A stretch of 64,000 nucleotides of DNA from Antedon mediterranea (Eukaryota > Echinodermata > Crinoidea > Comatulida > Antedonidae), in assembly GCF_964355755.1 (NCBI RefSeq), contig NC_092676.1, positions 18,334,288-18,398,287 of the forward strand, in the 5' to 3' direction. Below are positions 20,775-32,937 of the stretch, one piece after another (positions within the stretch are counted from its first letter, which is position 1; each line of letters starts with the position of its first letter). The translations under genes and the position numbers were made by a program. The notes below the pieces were generated by a model, which searched no databases, was not told where the DNA came from, and saw only the letters and a list, made by a program, of their open reading frames with translations.

Positions 20775-23115
20775 ATTGGTATAGTAAAACACAGTGCTAG
20801 CAATGTATCATATTATTAAATGTTTCCTATTCTTTATCATTGTGTTTTACTCTAACCAAATTGGTTATACAGTAGTAAAACACAGTGCTAAATTGCTATG
20901 TAAATGTAATTTATTATATTATTAAATGTTTCCTATTCTATATCATTGTGTTTTACTCTAACCAAATTGGTTATAGTAAAACACAGTGCTAAATTGCTAT
21001 GTAAATGTAATTTATCATATTATTAAATGTTTCTTATTCTTTATCATTGTGTTTTACTATAACCAAATTGGTTATAGTAAAACACAGTGCTAAATTGCTA
21101 TGTAAATGTAATTTATTATATTATTAAATGTTTCCTATTCTATATCATTGTGTTTTACTTTAACCAAATTGGTTATAGTAAAACACAGTGCTAAATTGCT
21201 ATGTAAATGTTATATATCATATTATTAAATGTTTCCTATTCTATATCATTCTGCTTTACTTTAACCAAATTGGTTATAGTAAAACACAGTGCTAAATTGC
21301 TATGTAAATGTAATTTATTATATTATTAAATATTTCCTATTCTTTATCATTGTGTTTTACTCTAACCAAATTGGTTATAGTAAAACACAGTGCTAAATTG
21401 CTATGTAAATGTCATTTATCATATTATTAAATGTTTCCTATTCTTTATCATTGTGTTTTACTATAACCAAATTGGTTATAGTAAAACACAGTGCTAAATT
21501 GCTATGTAAATGTCATTTATCATATTATTAAATTCCTATTCTTTATCATTCTGCTTTACTTTAATCAAATTGGTATAGTAAAACACAGTGCTAAATTGCT
21601 ATGTAAATGTCATTTATCATGTTATTAAATGTTTCCTATTCTATATCATTGTGTTTTACTCTAATCAAATTGGTATAGTAAAACACAGTGCTAAATTGCT
21701 ATGTGAATGTCATTTATCATATTTTTAAATGTTTCCTATTCTTTATCATTGTGTTTAACTCTAACCAAATTGGTTATAGTAAAACACAGTGCTAAATTGC
21801 TATGTAAATGTTATATATCATATTATTAAATTCCTATTCTTTATCATTGTGTTTTACTCTAACCAAATTGGTTATAGTAAAACACAGTGCTAAATTGCTA
21901 TGTAAATGTTATATATCATATTATTAAATTCCTATTCTATATAATTGTGTTTTACTTTAACCAAATTGGTTATAGTAAAACACAGTGCTAAATTGCTATG
22001 TAAATGTTATATATCATATTATTAAATGTTTCCTATTCTTTATCATTGTGTTTTACTCTAACCAAATTGGTTATAGTAAAACACAGTGCTAAATTGCTAT
22101 GTAAATGTCATTTATCATGTTATTAAATGTTTCTTATTCTTTATCATTGTGTTTTACTCTAACCAAATTGGTTATAGTAAAACACAGTGCTAAATTGCTA
22201 TGTAAATGTAATTTATCATATTATTAAATGTTTCCTATTCTATATCATTGTGCTTTACCATAACCAAATTGGTATAGTAAAACACAGTGCTAAATTGCTA
22301 TGTGAATGTCATTTATCATATTTTTAAATGTTTCCTATTCTTTATCATTGTGTTTAACTCTAACCAAATTGGTTATAGTAAAACACAGTGCTAAATTGCT
22401 ATGTAAATGTTATATATCATATTATTAAATTCCTATTCTTTATCATTGTGTTTTACTCTAACCAAATTGGTTATACAGTAGTAAAACACAGTGCTAAATT
22501 GCTATGTGAATGTCATTTATCAAATTATTAAATGTTTTCTATTCTTTATCATTATTTTTTACTCTAACCAAATTGGTTATAGTAAAACACAGTGCTAAAT
22601 TGCTATGTAAATGTTATATATCATATTATTAAATTCCTATTCTATATCATTGTGTTTTACTTTAACCAAATTGGTTATAGTAAAACACAGTGCTAAATTG
22701 CTATGTAAATGTTATATATCATATTATTAAATGTTTCCTATTCTTTATCATTGTGTTTTACTCTAACCAAATTGGTTATAGTAAAACACAGTGCTAAATT
22801 GCTATGTAAATGTCATTTATCATGTTATTAAATGTTTCTTATTCTTTATCATTGTGTTTTACTCTAACCAAATTGGTTATAGTAAAACACAGTGCTAAAT
22901 TGCTATGTAAATGTAATTTATCATATTATTAAATGTTTCCTATTCTTTATCATTGTGTTTTACTCTAACCAAATTGGTTATAATTTATTTAATTTCATTT
23001 CAAAAGACATTTACCTAAATTGCTATTTAAATGTCATTTATCAAATTATTAAATGTTTCCTATTATTTATCTGGTTATATAGTAAAACACTGTGCTAAAT
23101 TGCTATTGTATAAGG
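20775..23115 (-). repeat. satellite array, right arm (inverted copy of the left arm)
   Basis: About 22-23 monomers read AAATTGCTATGTAAATGT, TGTTTCCTATTCTTTATCAT, TGTGTTTTACTCTAACCAAA, TTGGTTATAGTAAAACACAG: the reverse complement of the left-arm monomer. Period is about 95-100 bp, with variants lacking a short GTTT segment. The last regular unit stops near 22983; a decayed one continues to about 23110. Confidence 0.95.
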
Positions 23116-23280
23116 ACGAGTTCCGAGAAGATGTATTCAAAGCTACAACCAATCAGAACAGTGTTAATCAATATAATCCATGGCTACAGCCAATCAGAAA
23201 CGTCCAAATCGCAATAACCCCTAGGCTAATAGAAATTATTGGTCCGAGTAGCCTTTTCAACCAGACGTTGCGAGGTTTAA

Positions 23281-23324
23281 AAAGTAAAACATGATTTACT
23301 CGCCAGTTTGGTATAGTTTATATA
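23281..23324 (+). promoter_or_regulatory. candidate core promoter of sulfatase B
   Basis: The 34-bp block 23281-23314 matches the block upstream of sulfatase A (one mismatch). TTTATATA at 23317-23324 follows. A 5' UTR splice donor (GTAAGT) at 23419 and an acceptor (AATACAG) ending at 23970 fit a non-coding first exon. Confidence 0.55.
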
Positions 23325-23973
23325 CCTGAAGTAGATGAGTGCCTGGTTCACGAAAATCCTCAAGCAAAACCATTGTTTAGCCATTTTAATGTAATCATGT
23401 TATTTTAGTTTAATATATGTAAGTACTTATCTTAAATGTTGAATTGAATCAGTAAACTTGTTTCTTGAGAAATTAATTTATCGACAAATACTGTGTTGTT
23501 TGTCTACTACTACAGTTACACAACACAACACACACATAACAGTCCAATGTCGGTTATTAATTTATAATACTGTATTATGTTATGTCTAGGGGTGCCTTAA
23601 TAAGTTGAGAGAGTTAGGTAGCCGAGAAGAATATGATTTTTTTTTATAGATATTTGAGACACAAACCGTCAGAACATGGATGGTGCAACAATGATCAGAC
23701 TGGTTGACCAGCCTACTAGAAACCATTTAGCTCGGCCTATTGTATTGTTAGTTATACTAATTCCACTTTCACCAAGACGTTTACCTCCCCATGCCTAAAT
23801 CAGCAGGTTCTCGCCTTGTCTGAAATTTTCAATTTTCACCACCCATCCCAATTCCTTGCACAGATCTTCATATTTTATATAAATAATTATATTTAAAGCA
23901 TCTTTGTCTCATCTGTTTTTAACCTCTCGCTACGGCCTTGTCTAAAGTCTTTTTTTGTTCATTAATACAGTAG

Positions 23974-26900
23974 ATGAAAATGTTGACCACCAGTGAAGGA
24001 CGCTTATTCTCAGTATTTCTAACTGTTTTTTGTGTGTGGATTGTCACTGCCCAGAAACAACCAAATATTATATTTATTGTTGCTGATGACTTGGTAAAGT
24101 GCAAAATATTCTTTAAAAGCATGTCTAGTCAAGGGTCGGATGCAAGAATTTTGTATATATATAATTTAATGTTAGCTATAATTTAAAAAGGGAAAACTTG
24201 CACCTCTAGTGCTACCCAGCCACTGAATCCGTCTCTGGTAGTTATGTAATATACATGCCCACCCATCCTGCCCCACCTCCTCCCTCCAAAGTAAAAAAAT
24301 TAAAAAAAATTATTTATCAAATTTTCCTGTAAAATGAATGTATTTTATTTAATGTTCAGGTACATTCAACAACATTATACACATTTTAAAACCCTTTCTA
24401 CTGATATTCCAATTTTATTTAAAACATACTATTGTCCCTTGTTTATTAAATAGCACTAAAGGCTTTATGTTATCAACATTGAACACATCCACTGTCATAT
24501 TTTATTCAAAACATACTATTGTCTCTTGTTTATTAAATAGCACTAAAGGCTTTATGTTATCAACATTGAACACATCCACTGTCATATTTTTTTCTTTTTC
24601 ACATAAATGAGTATCAAATTTGTCACTTTAGGGATGGAATGATGTGAGTTTCCATGGCTCAGAACAGATTCCAACACCAAATATTGATAAGTTAGCATAC
24701 GAAGGAGTTATTCTCTTCAATTACTATGTGCAGCCAATTTGTACCCCAACACGTAGTGCAATAATGACAGGCAGACATCCTATACATACAGGTAATTTAT
24801 AATACAAAATGATTTATTGTGGTAAGAAAATTCTAATCTTAGGAATAATTTCCTTTTTAAGTTCTGTCTACACTATCTGTGATGTGCCCATGGATATGAA
24901 GATGTCATATCACTACCATGTTTGGGCATATCACTACCATATCACTACTCTTTTTGTCAAACTAGTTTGAAAGTGAGACAATTTAGACATGGTTTTTTTT
25001 TTTAAATTAATTTAGGCATCAAATACCAAAACCGGCATCATACTAAACCATAATAATTGATTGTTTATTTTGTACAGTAAACAGTAATGATTGGTTTATT
25101 TTATTTGAGCTTTAAAAAAGTTTTTATATTGTACTAAAATAAATCCAAAAAGATTTTTTCAGAAAAAAAGGCCAATTCTTAGTAGCCGCAATGCAAAACA
25201 CTACTTTTGTTAATATTTGTTCTGGTATTTGTAGTGTGGTATTTTAAGCGGAACCAGGTCCATTGATGATATTTATTTTATGGTAGTCTTATATCTTGAC
25301 AGGATTGTATCATAACGTTATTATGGGTCAAGAGCCATTTGGCCTCAGACCAAATGAGACCACTGTTGCTCAGTATCTTCATGACTTAAATTATTCCACA
25401 GTAATGATTGGAAAGGTGTGTTATTACTAATTAACTAAGTTGTGTTTAATTACCAAGTTTGAGGAAGTCTTTAGTCCTTTCATTTATAACAATCATGATC
25501 TGCAACAACAGTTAAAAAGTTGATGTTTCTGCTAAGGTACTCAAGTGTTATTCTGTAGAATGTTAAGCATCAGTTTACATTCAACTGGGTGAGGAGTGTT
25601 GGACATTGATCTTGAGATCCAGTGGCGTAACGCAGAGGCCCCTGGTTTAGGAACCCTAAGTGGCCCTCCAACTCTGGGTTTAGCCAGTGAGCGCTCATAG
25701 CCGTTACGCCACTGTTGAGATCATGAGTTTGAATGCTTGTCGCTTTGCTTGTATTATTGAGAAGCCCATAATTACAATACAATACAAAAATGTAATCTGT
25801 AAACTGACAGAGTGTTCTAGATGGCATATAATAAATAATGCAGATTCAAAATAAGCGGCCCTTCGAGTTGTTAATGAAGGCTTGGCTGACCATTCCAACA
25901 TTATCGAGAACTTGTTTGAATATTGTGTTTGTATTTCGATTACGCTTCGAGCATTTTTCATCTTGGAAGAATAGCTTTTTCGTCATCTGATCCGATTGGA
26001 AGGTTTGGAAGAGGAATGGGGTTCTGCATCAGCAACATTTTTTGCATCACGACATAATTATTATACATGTTTAGAAACAATATGAAATCTTACAAAATGT
26101 GTAGAAATAAATAAAAATAATAACTTCAGTTCATCAATAGTAGTCTGTTTTGACTTTACCCTTTGACCCGTAAAATTGTGCTTTTCAGGCTTATTTCATA
26201 GTGTAATAACGGCTGCCCAGCCAGATGGACTTAGGCCAAATGAGACCACTATCCCTGAACACTTACGCCAACTTGGTTATGAAAACCACATGGTTGGCAA
26301 GGTAGGTTTTTATAAAAAGATAATGTTTATTCCAATTAAAAAGTAAATTATAAAATATAATTACAACAAAAATAAATATGACAATCACAAGCAGTCACCC
26401 TAATAAAAAGAAAGGATACATTATATACTGTACAGTATATCAAAAAATTGAATATATTGTAATGTTTTTGGCAGACGTCTGTCGCGAATGAATATTCATC
26501 ACAGAAGCCTCGAACACAATACAAAAATTAAATACATTAAAAATAAATTCATTACTATAAATTATAATAGATATTCAATTATGTTCAATCGGGAAAAGAC
26601 AAAAAGCTCAAACATGTATTTTTCTTTGAAAACTCAATAGACAGTACAACAATGACTTCATTAAGAAATACCTTTTAAGAGAAAAAAAAATGTACAGTAT
26701 GATGTTCATGGAAAGTGCAAACTCTAATGCTCAAATGGACTCTTTTTGTATGTCAACAGTGGCATTTAGGTCATTTTGCCAAAGAATATCTCCCAATAAA
26801 TCGAGGATTTGATTCAAGTTTTGGATATTACCTAGGAAAAGAGGACTATTGGGAACACACCTCCTCATTCAACTTCTCCAAGGTATAATATTGAGGGATT

Positions 26901-29900
26901 TGATTTGCAACAGCCGGTAACTAAAATATTCCTTGCATAAGTCAGCTGGGTTAAAAAACAAGACAAGCATCTGAAATAAAATTGTTTAAATTTGACAAAC
27001 AAAATTCAAAACAAATTTGAGGAATATGACAGAAATTCCATATTATTTTAAGGAATTTGTATTCGTTTGAATGCCATTTACATATGTAAACTAGTCGCTA
27101 TTTTTGCTGGTAGAAGAAAGATGTATAAATATCTTAATACTAGATGGCGTGTGAAGTGAATAATATTTGTTCACATAATTTACATATAATACTGAAACAG
27201 TTTGGCTGTCAGTGATATAATAGTAAATACTTGGCTTTTGCAAATCAACTTCTCTCTTGTGTTTTTAAATTTATGCATGACTGTTTCCTATATAATAATT
27301 ATATTTTCCTTCCCTTTCTTTTAATTATTTTTTTCATTGGTTCATTTGTTTACCTTTTTCAATTATTTTATTGATTCATCATATTAATTGTATAATTTTA
27401 CCAGACATAAATTCTCCACCTGTGGGAGGTTAATACCTCATTTTTGCGATCACATAAAATTTACCAAACTACAGCTAGAGATTTGAATGTTTAATTCTAT
27501 ATTAGCATTTTTTATGATTATAGATATTTTTGTTTTGATGGAGAGGGATGTCTAATCTCTAAAAGTTGTCATCTTTTCCATACTGCTTCTTTAGCTCTGT
27601 CTACACTATCAAACTTTATGTGACAAAAAAATGTGATATGTCATATCACTACCATATTTGGGCCATCACACTTTTTTTTGTCAAACTAGTTTAGTAGTGT
27701 AGAGACAGAGCTTTGATATAAACAGTTTTCTGCATGGTTTTTGTAAGTTCTAAATCAATACACAGCATGTATTTACCAGAGGTTTTAGTGCTGCTTCAAG
27801 TGCCTATCTTGGTTTTACCAGTTGGTGAAATAGATTTTTGAAGTCCAGAATAGAAAAGTGTATGATATCTAGTTGGCCAGTTTCTTCTAATGTACAGGAT
27901 AATCCCTACTTTGTATCAAAGGTTTACTATAGTATTATTAGTTAAACTGTCTTTACTATAAGAAATGGAGACCCACTTGATAGTTTGATTTAGTTCGCTT
28001 TTGGGAATCCGGTCTCTCTCTATTGTTTGTTTTTTTTTGTTATAATTATGTGAGACGAAATAAATGAAATGAAATGAAATGTAATATTGCACACATGACC
28101 AACAACTTAACATCTCATCTGGAGATAATGAATACTGCTGCAGCCTATTCATGAATTGTTTCAATTGTCTAAGTAGCATTGTAGTCTTCAATTATAATTT
28201 GTTGTATTGTTTATTTTTATAGCATGGTGTATTTTGATGTGAAGTATAGTATTTAGATGTGCGACACATAATGTGTGTGGTCGATTCTTAATAAGGTACT
28301 TGTCTATTAATCCCAGTGTTCAAGGGTTACTTCTTGTCTATTAATCCCAGTGTTCAAGGGTTACTTCTTGTCAAATACCAGGATTTTTGTTATACTGTAT
28401 GGTTATGTTGAGTATCATGTATATTGCCACCTTTTAGTTTTTGAGACCTTAGCAGAACATCCTAATTTTATTTTGCTAAATTTAAATTGAAAAATGCATT
28501 TAGAATGACATGAAATGACTAAAGACTTCTAAAAATAATTTTAATAATATCACTATAAAATATTCATTGTATTAATATTTTATGAACAATTTAATTTAAT
28601 ATTGCAGATATTGTCATTTTTTAACATTACACAGTAACTTAAACTTTTTAAAAATAATAGCCAGTTTAAAGCTTTAATTGATCCAAACATAAACTATTGC
28701 AAAACTATCCATTGATTTTATCATCAATCATTTGTCATGTTCAGTGGCATTTAGGATTCTTTGCCAAAGAGTACACGCCCACGTATCGTGGCTTTGACTA
28801 CCATTTGGGCTACTACACGGGTAAAGAAGATTACTTTGTGCATACATCAAATGAACACATTGCAGGAGATAAAGTGAGTATGTTATGCTGTCAAAACCTG
28901 GTTATCCTCATAGTACAGTTGGCTCTGTACCTGAAGTATTCTAGGCTAAAATTGTGTTCTGTGGTCTTATGTTTCAAGCAATATGGAGCTATATTGTGTA
29001 TAGGGAGAGTTTGATATCAGTGCCATCTTGTCATCATGGAGGATAGACAAAATATGTAATATTCTAATTGTCTCTTCCTTTAAAGGATGTTAAGCTGTTG
29101 TTTCTGTGTATATAAATACATTATAAAAGAAATTGGTGTCTCATAGTGTATCGATAATGGTATTAGCAGAGGACTGATTTGAATTCTCTTGGTTTTATTT
29201 TTATATTAACACTTTATGATATACATGGTTATTTGGTTCACTAATATAAAATGAGTTGGATGTATTCTAATTCACTGCCATTATAGGTGCTCTTGTCTGC
29301 CTGCAGAGGCCCTAATTGTTGTTGATGGATTTAACTTTAAGTCTAAATTGTTTGTATGTATGTAATCACAGATAACAACTTTAATATTACCTTTATTTAT
29401 ACTGTATGAGTTCAATACTGTTACGGTCAAATTTATAGCAAATCCCTGACAAATACTGTATATAACACTCTGTTCTATACATTACTGTACTTTCTGAATT
29501 TAGTTTTGTCTGTTTATGCTTACTCATGTTTTTTAGTTCTTCTTCTATACATATTTTATTGTATTGCTTTTTTTATTTGATCGTTTTTATTGTGCATGCC
29601 GCATTCTAAATATAACAAACAATTTAGTAACACTGTTGATGTTAATTTGCCAGCATGCATTCTGGGGATATGACTTCCATAAGAATGGTGAAGTGTACAA
29701 ACCTGAATTTGGACAGTATTCTACTGAGCTCTACGCAGATGCAGCTATAAATATTTTGAAGAACCATGACACTTCAAAGGTAGAGTTTGAACACATTTCA
29801 AAGTGTTTGCTAATTAAATTAATAAATAACCAAATTATCTTGTAAAGCTTTCTAAAAAAAAGTAAAGATGAAGTCTCTCTATTTTGCCATTACTATCCAT

Positions 29901-32845
29901 TGTCCAGGTTGTGAGAATATAGCATCTTCTAATACAATATGCTCTATTTTAAAGAAGCATCGGCAAAAACAGTATCTCTATGTACAACAGTAATGATTAA
30001 AATTAGAAAGACTATAGTTTTAATTTTTGAAAACTCTTTTTAGCCACTGTTCTTGTATTTGCCATTCCAAGCTGTTCATAGTGCCAATGAAGATGATCCA
30101 TTACAGGCTCCTCAGAAGTATATCGATAGATTCCCATACATACAAAATAAGCAAAGAAAAGTATATGCTGGTAAGTCAAGTAGCAATTAAGCTGACTTGT
30201 AATACAGAGATGGTGTTACATGATGCCCCATAATACATAAGAAAACTTTATTATCTCCAACAATCCGAAGAAATTACAAGCACTTGCCATCAATCATACT
30301 GAAAGAAAATGACCCAATTTTTTATGGAAGTTGAGAATGTGCTGTTTTATTTTTGCCTAAGTAAATACTCACAGAAGATATTTTTTTTTCAATAGCAATG
30401 GTTTCGGCACTTGATGATGCTGTTGGAAATGTCACTGCCAGTTTAAAAGAGACCGGACTCTACAATAATTCAGTAATCTTTTTCACGACTGACAACGGCG
30501 GCCCCGTTTGTGGGTTCGACTACAACTGTGCAAGTAACTTCCCTCTACGTGGCGTCAAAGCAACTTTGTGGGAGGGAGGTGTTCGCGGTGTTGGTTTGGT
30601 TAATAGTCCTTTCTTAAAGAAACCTGGTAGAATTTCTGAAGACCTTGTGCATGTCTGTGACTGGTTGCCAACGATTTATCACTTGGCTGGTGGAGATACA
30701 AGTAAACTAAAGAACTTGGATGGATACAACCAGTGGGAAACTATATCAAGGTTTGTACACAAACACATCAGCTCAACACAGACCTTACAAACAACCCGTG
30801 ATGGCCAAATAAGTCTGGTATTCCAGCAGGTCAGGATTTCAGAATGAATGGCCGATATGCATGTGTGGAACCTTGGGAGATTTTTATGTTCAGGGCCAGC
30901 TGAAACTCTAGAAACCTTTGACCTATATTTTCAGTTTCATTTTTTATTTTCAATATAAACAAGTGTCATGAATATAAGCAAAAATGGAAGGATGACCAAA
31001 AAAGAGCAAAGTCTATAGTGGCAAATTGTCTGAAACAACAATATACTTTATGTCTGAAGTATCAGTTGCTTGGCAAACAGTACACACTCACAGTATCTGA
31101 AAGTCCTTTTGTTTTGCAAATAATCTACAGTATGTTATGTTGTTTAAATACTACTTTTCTACTTGTTACTACTGCATCATCACTTATCTTTACATGCAGA
31201 AACTACAATATTTTTATACAGTATCTTGGATATTGGAACAATTTTATTTATGTTCATATATTTATATTCATGTTTCATTTACTAAATTAAAATACTGTAA
31301 CAAAACGTACATTTTGTTACTTATTTATTCAATTTTGGGTACCTCTTTGCTAAATTGAACAATCTTTTCTGATATTTGTGATAATTTGATGACTTTTTAA
31401 ATTTTAAATTGATGAATGTGTGTGTTTATATAGTGGTGTGACAAGCCCAAGAAAAGAGGTCATTCACAATATTGATACAGTTGGCAACTTCTCAGCCATC
31501 AGGATGGGAGACTATAAGCTTGTTGTCAATAGCAACTACAATGGATCATGGGATGGCTGGTATCCAACTAAAGACGAGGATGAAGGTACAGTATCTTATT
31601 TTTTATTTTTCTTATTCATTTTTTTAAAATTTATTTATTAATTCGGTGGGGCTTCTAAAGAGACAATGAAGCTCTATAGCTCGTAGAAGTCCCAGCTTAA
31701 AATTTACAACTAAAATAATATCAATGATGTTTCTGGACGGTCATTGTAAGTCTGTGTCCACTTACTGGCATATATTCATAGCAGATATCTACCTGTGTGT
31801 GTTTGTACTTTATACCATCTTTTCCTAATTACTTGTAAATAGTTCTTGTTCATCTTTGTAATTAATTATTAAAAATAAAATATTCTGCTGTGTGTTTTCT
31901 CATATTATTGAATTTTCTGATTGGAATATGTACCTTAGTGAATGTTGACATTTCCTCTTTCAAACTAATTTTTTTCAGTCAGAATAGTAATAATACAGTA
32001 ATTAAATTTTCTTTCCGCCAGACTTTGTAATACCCGTAAATGTAAACCCGCAAGCAGCTGTAGTGCACTGTCCACCAAAGCCACCAGATGTAGAGACAAA
32101 CTGTCAGCCATTCAAAGCACCATGTTTGTTCAATATTAGAAATGATGCTTGTGAATATATCAACATTGCTGCGCAACATCCAGGTAGGCAAAAGAATACA
32201 ATTATTTGTGATTTTGATACCATTAAAGTTTAAAATGTCAAACGATTTATGTGATTTTTCCAAATGATGTCTGATTTTCCTTGCTGGTGCCATATTTGTT
32301 TCAGTAGTGACAGCTTGGAGATTGTCGATTATATTTTGTCTGCAAGCCAAATCAGAGTTGAAACACATTTAACATAGAAGTTTTGTTTAAAAAACCTATT
32401 TTGTTTTTCATTAAAAAGGTGATCTTTTTAAGATTTTAGCCTAATTATTTGTTTAAAGTTTGGAACTTTAGTTTGAAGTGACTGTAAGAAATCTGAATTG
32501 TAAAAACAAAAATTGTAATCACATTACTTTTGGTAACATAATAATAATGATCTTTTTTAGAAAAAAATTATTTTAATATAATATAAAAAAAATTGATTTT
32601 GATTTTCCCAAGTCTGATTTTCCTTGCTGGTGCCATGTTTGTTTCAATAACAGCTTCAAGATTGTAGATACAATATATTTTGTCTTTTTGTAGACATTGT
32701 TTCCAAACTGCAAGCCAGGATAGCTGAACTTCTACCAACAGTGGTACCAGCAGCTAACAAGCCTGAAGATGTCAATGCTGATCCCAGATTACATGGAGGA
32801 AACTGGGTTCCTTGGATAAATCTAACACAATTTAACGAAGTGTAA
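23974..32845 (+). CDS. arylsulfatase B-like sulfatase, gene B, with duplicated exons 3 and 4
   Basis: Exons: 23974-24093, 24632-24791, 3a 25303-25415 or 3b 26189-26301, 4a 26760-26882 and/or 4b 28745-28873, 29654-29779, 30044-30170, 30396-30750, 31434-31585, 32022-32183 and 32694-32845 (TAA). With one exon 3 and 4b the product is 531 aa. It has a hydrophobic leader ([16 protein letters not shown]), [16 protein letters not shown] (formylglycine Cys about residue 77), a GK at the end of either exon 3 joined to WHLG of either exon 4, and TTDNGGP. A C-terminal [12 protein letters not shown] block with paired Cys is shared with gene A. Most exon lengths equal those of gene A (160, 113, 129, 127, 355, 152), so the two are paralogues. 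Role as for ARSB-type sulfatases: glycan sulfate ester hydrolysis, with formylglycine formation by a SUMF1-type enzyme. Whether it is lysosomal or secreted is not decided by the sequence. Confidence 0.9.
24412..24590. repeat. ~87-bp tandem duplication in intron 1 of sulfatase B
   Basis: Two nearly identical copies of a segment holding AACATACTATTGTCCCTTGT and CACATCCACTGTCATATTTT lie just before the exon 2 acceptor at 24631. Confidence 0.9.
24861..24992. mobile_element. MITE family 1, copy 5
   Basis: TTCTGTCTACACTATCTGTG at the left, GATGTGCCC and TATCACTACCAT blocks inside, CAAACTAGTTTGAAAGTG at the right; the terminal AAAGCTC has decayed. It lies in the intron after exon 2 of sulfatase B. 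Confidence 0.7.
25303..25415 (+). other. sulfatase B alternative exon 3a
   Basis: 113 bases, entered with one carried base and leaving in phase 0. It encodes [20 protein letters not shown] and ends in MIGK, where Lys is the expected active-site residue. It is less like the gene A exon (about 21 of 38 residues by eye) than exon 3b is. Confidence 0.85.
25620..25714. mobile_element. hAT-type MITE, copy 2, with perfect target duplication
   Basis: Perfect 13-bp inverted termini, CAGTGGCGTAACG and CGTTACGCCACTG, are flanked by the identical 8-bp repeat TTGAGATC (25612-25619 and 25715-25722). 95 bp long. It sits in the intron between exons 3a and 3b of sulfatase B. Confidence 0.95.
26189..26301 (+). 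other. sulfatase B alternative exon 3b
   Basis: 113 bases in the same phase as 3a, encoding [20 protein letters not shown] and ending in MVGK. About 28 of 38 residues match gene A exon 3. If spliced after 3a it reads GCT TAT TTC ATA GTG TAA, an immediate stop. Confidence 0.9.
26760..26882 (+). other. sulfatase B alternative exon 4a
   Basis: 123 bases, phase 0 at both ends, beginning [18 protein letters not shown] and ending in SSFNFSK. The His of WHLG is the expected active-site residue. It is closer to the gene A exon than 4b is, but two codons shorter. Confidence 0.85.
27592..27714. mobile_element. MITE family 1, copy 6
   Basis: AGCTCTGTCTACACTATCAA and TAGTGTAGAGACAGAGCTTT form the ends, with inner TATCACTACCATATTTGGGC. 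It lies between exons 4a and 4b of sulfatase B. Confidence 0.85.
28301..28372. repeat. 34-bp direct tandem duplication
   Basis: Two perfect copies of a unit containing TCCCAGTGTTCAAGGGTTAC, in the intron between exons 4a and 4b. Confidence 0.9.
28745..28873 (+). other. sulfatase B alternative exon 4b
   Basis: 129 bases, phase 0 at both ends and the same length as gene A exon 4. It begins [18 protein letters not shown] and ends in HIAGDK. It differs from 4a at FF for HF and at the YHLGYYTG stretch, near the active site. Confidence 0.85.
32258..32690. repeat. ~347-bp-spaced duplicated intron segment
   Basis: The phrase TCTGATTTTCCTTGCTGGTG, followed by GCCAT-TTTGTTTCA and a CAGCTT-AGATTGT block, occurs near 32269 and again near 32613 in the last intron of sulfatase B. 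The first copy contains a TTTCAG that could act as a decoy acceptor. Confidence 0.7.
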
Positions 32846-32931
32846 ATTTTGGAGGTTTTTTTTTCTTTTCATTTTAGCATTTCCTTGATAAATAATTAAT
32901 ACAGTACTACAATTACCTCAATAATTAGTGA

Positions 32932-32937
32932 AATAAA
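32932..32937 (+). terminator. candidate poly(A) signal of sulfatase gene B
   Basis: AATAAA about 87 bases after the stop codon. Confidence 0.5.

Noticed and set aside
13120-23115. Regularly spaced repeats that might suggest a CRISPR array
   Set aside because: The whole ~100-bp unit is repeated with no unique spacers, and the setting is a eukaryotic spliced-gene region.
5330-32845. One large fused sulfatase locus
   Set aside because: The two sulfatases are on opposite strands, each with its own signal peptide, stop codon and promoter-like region.
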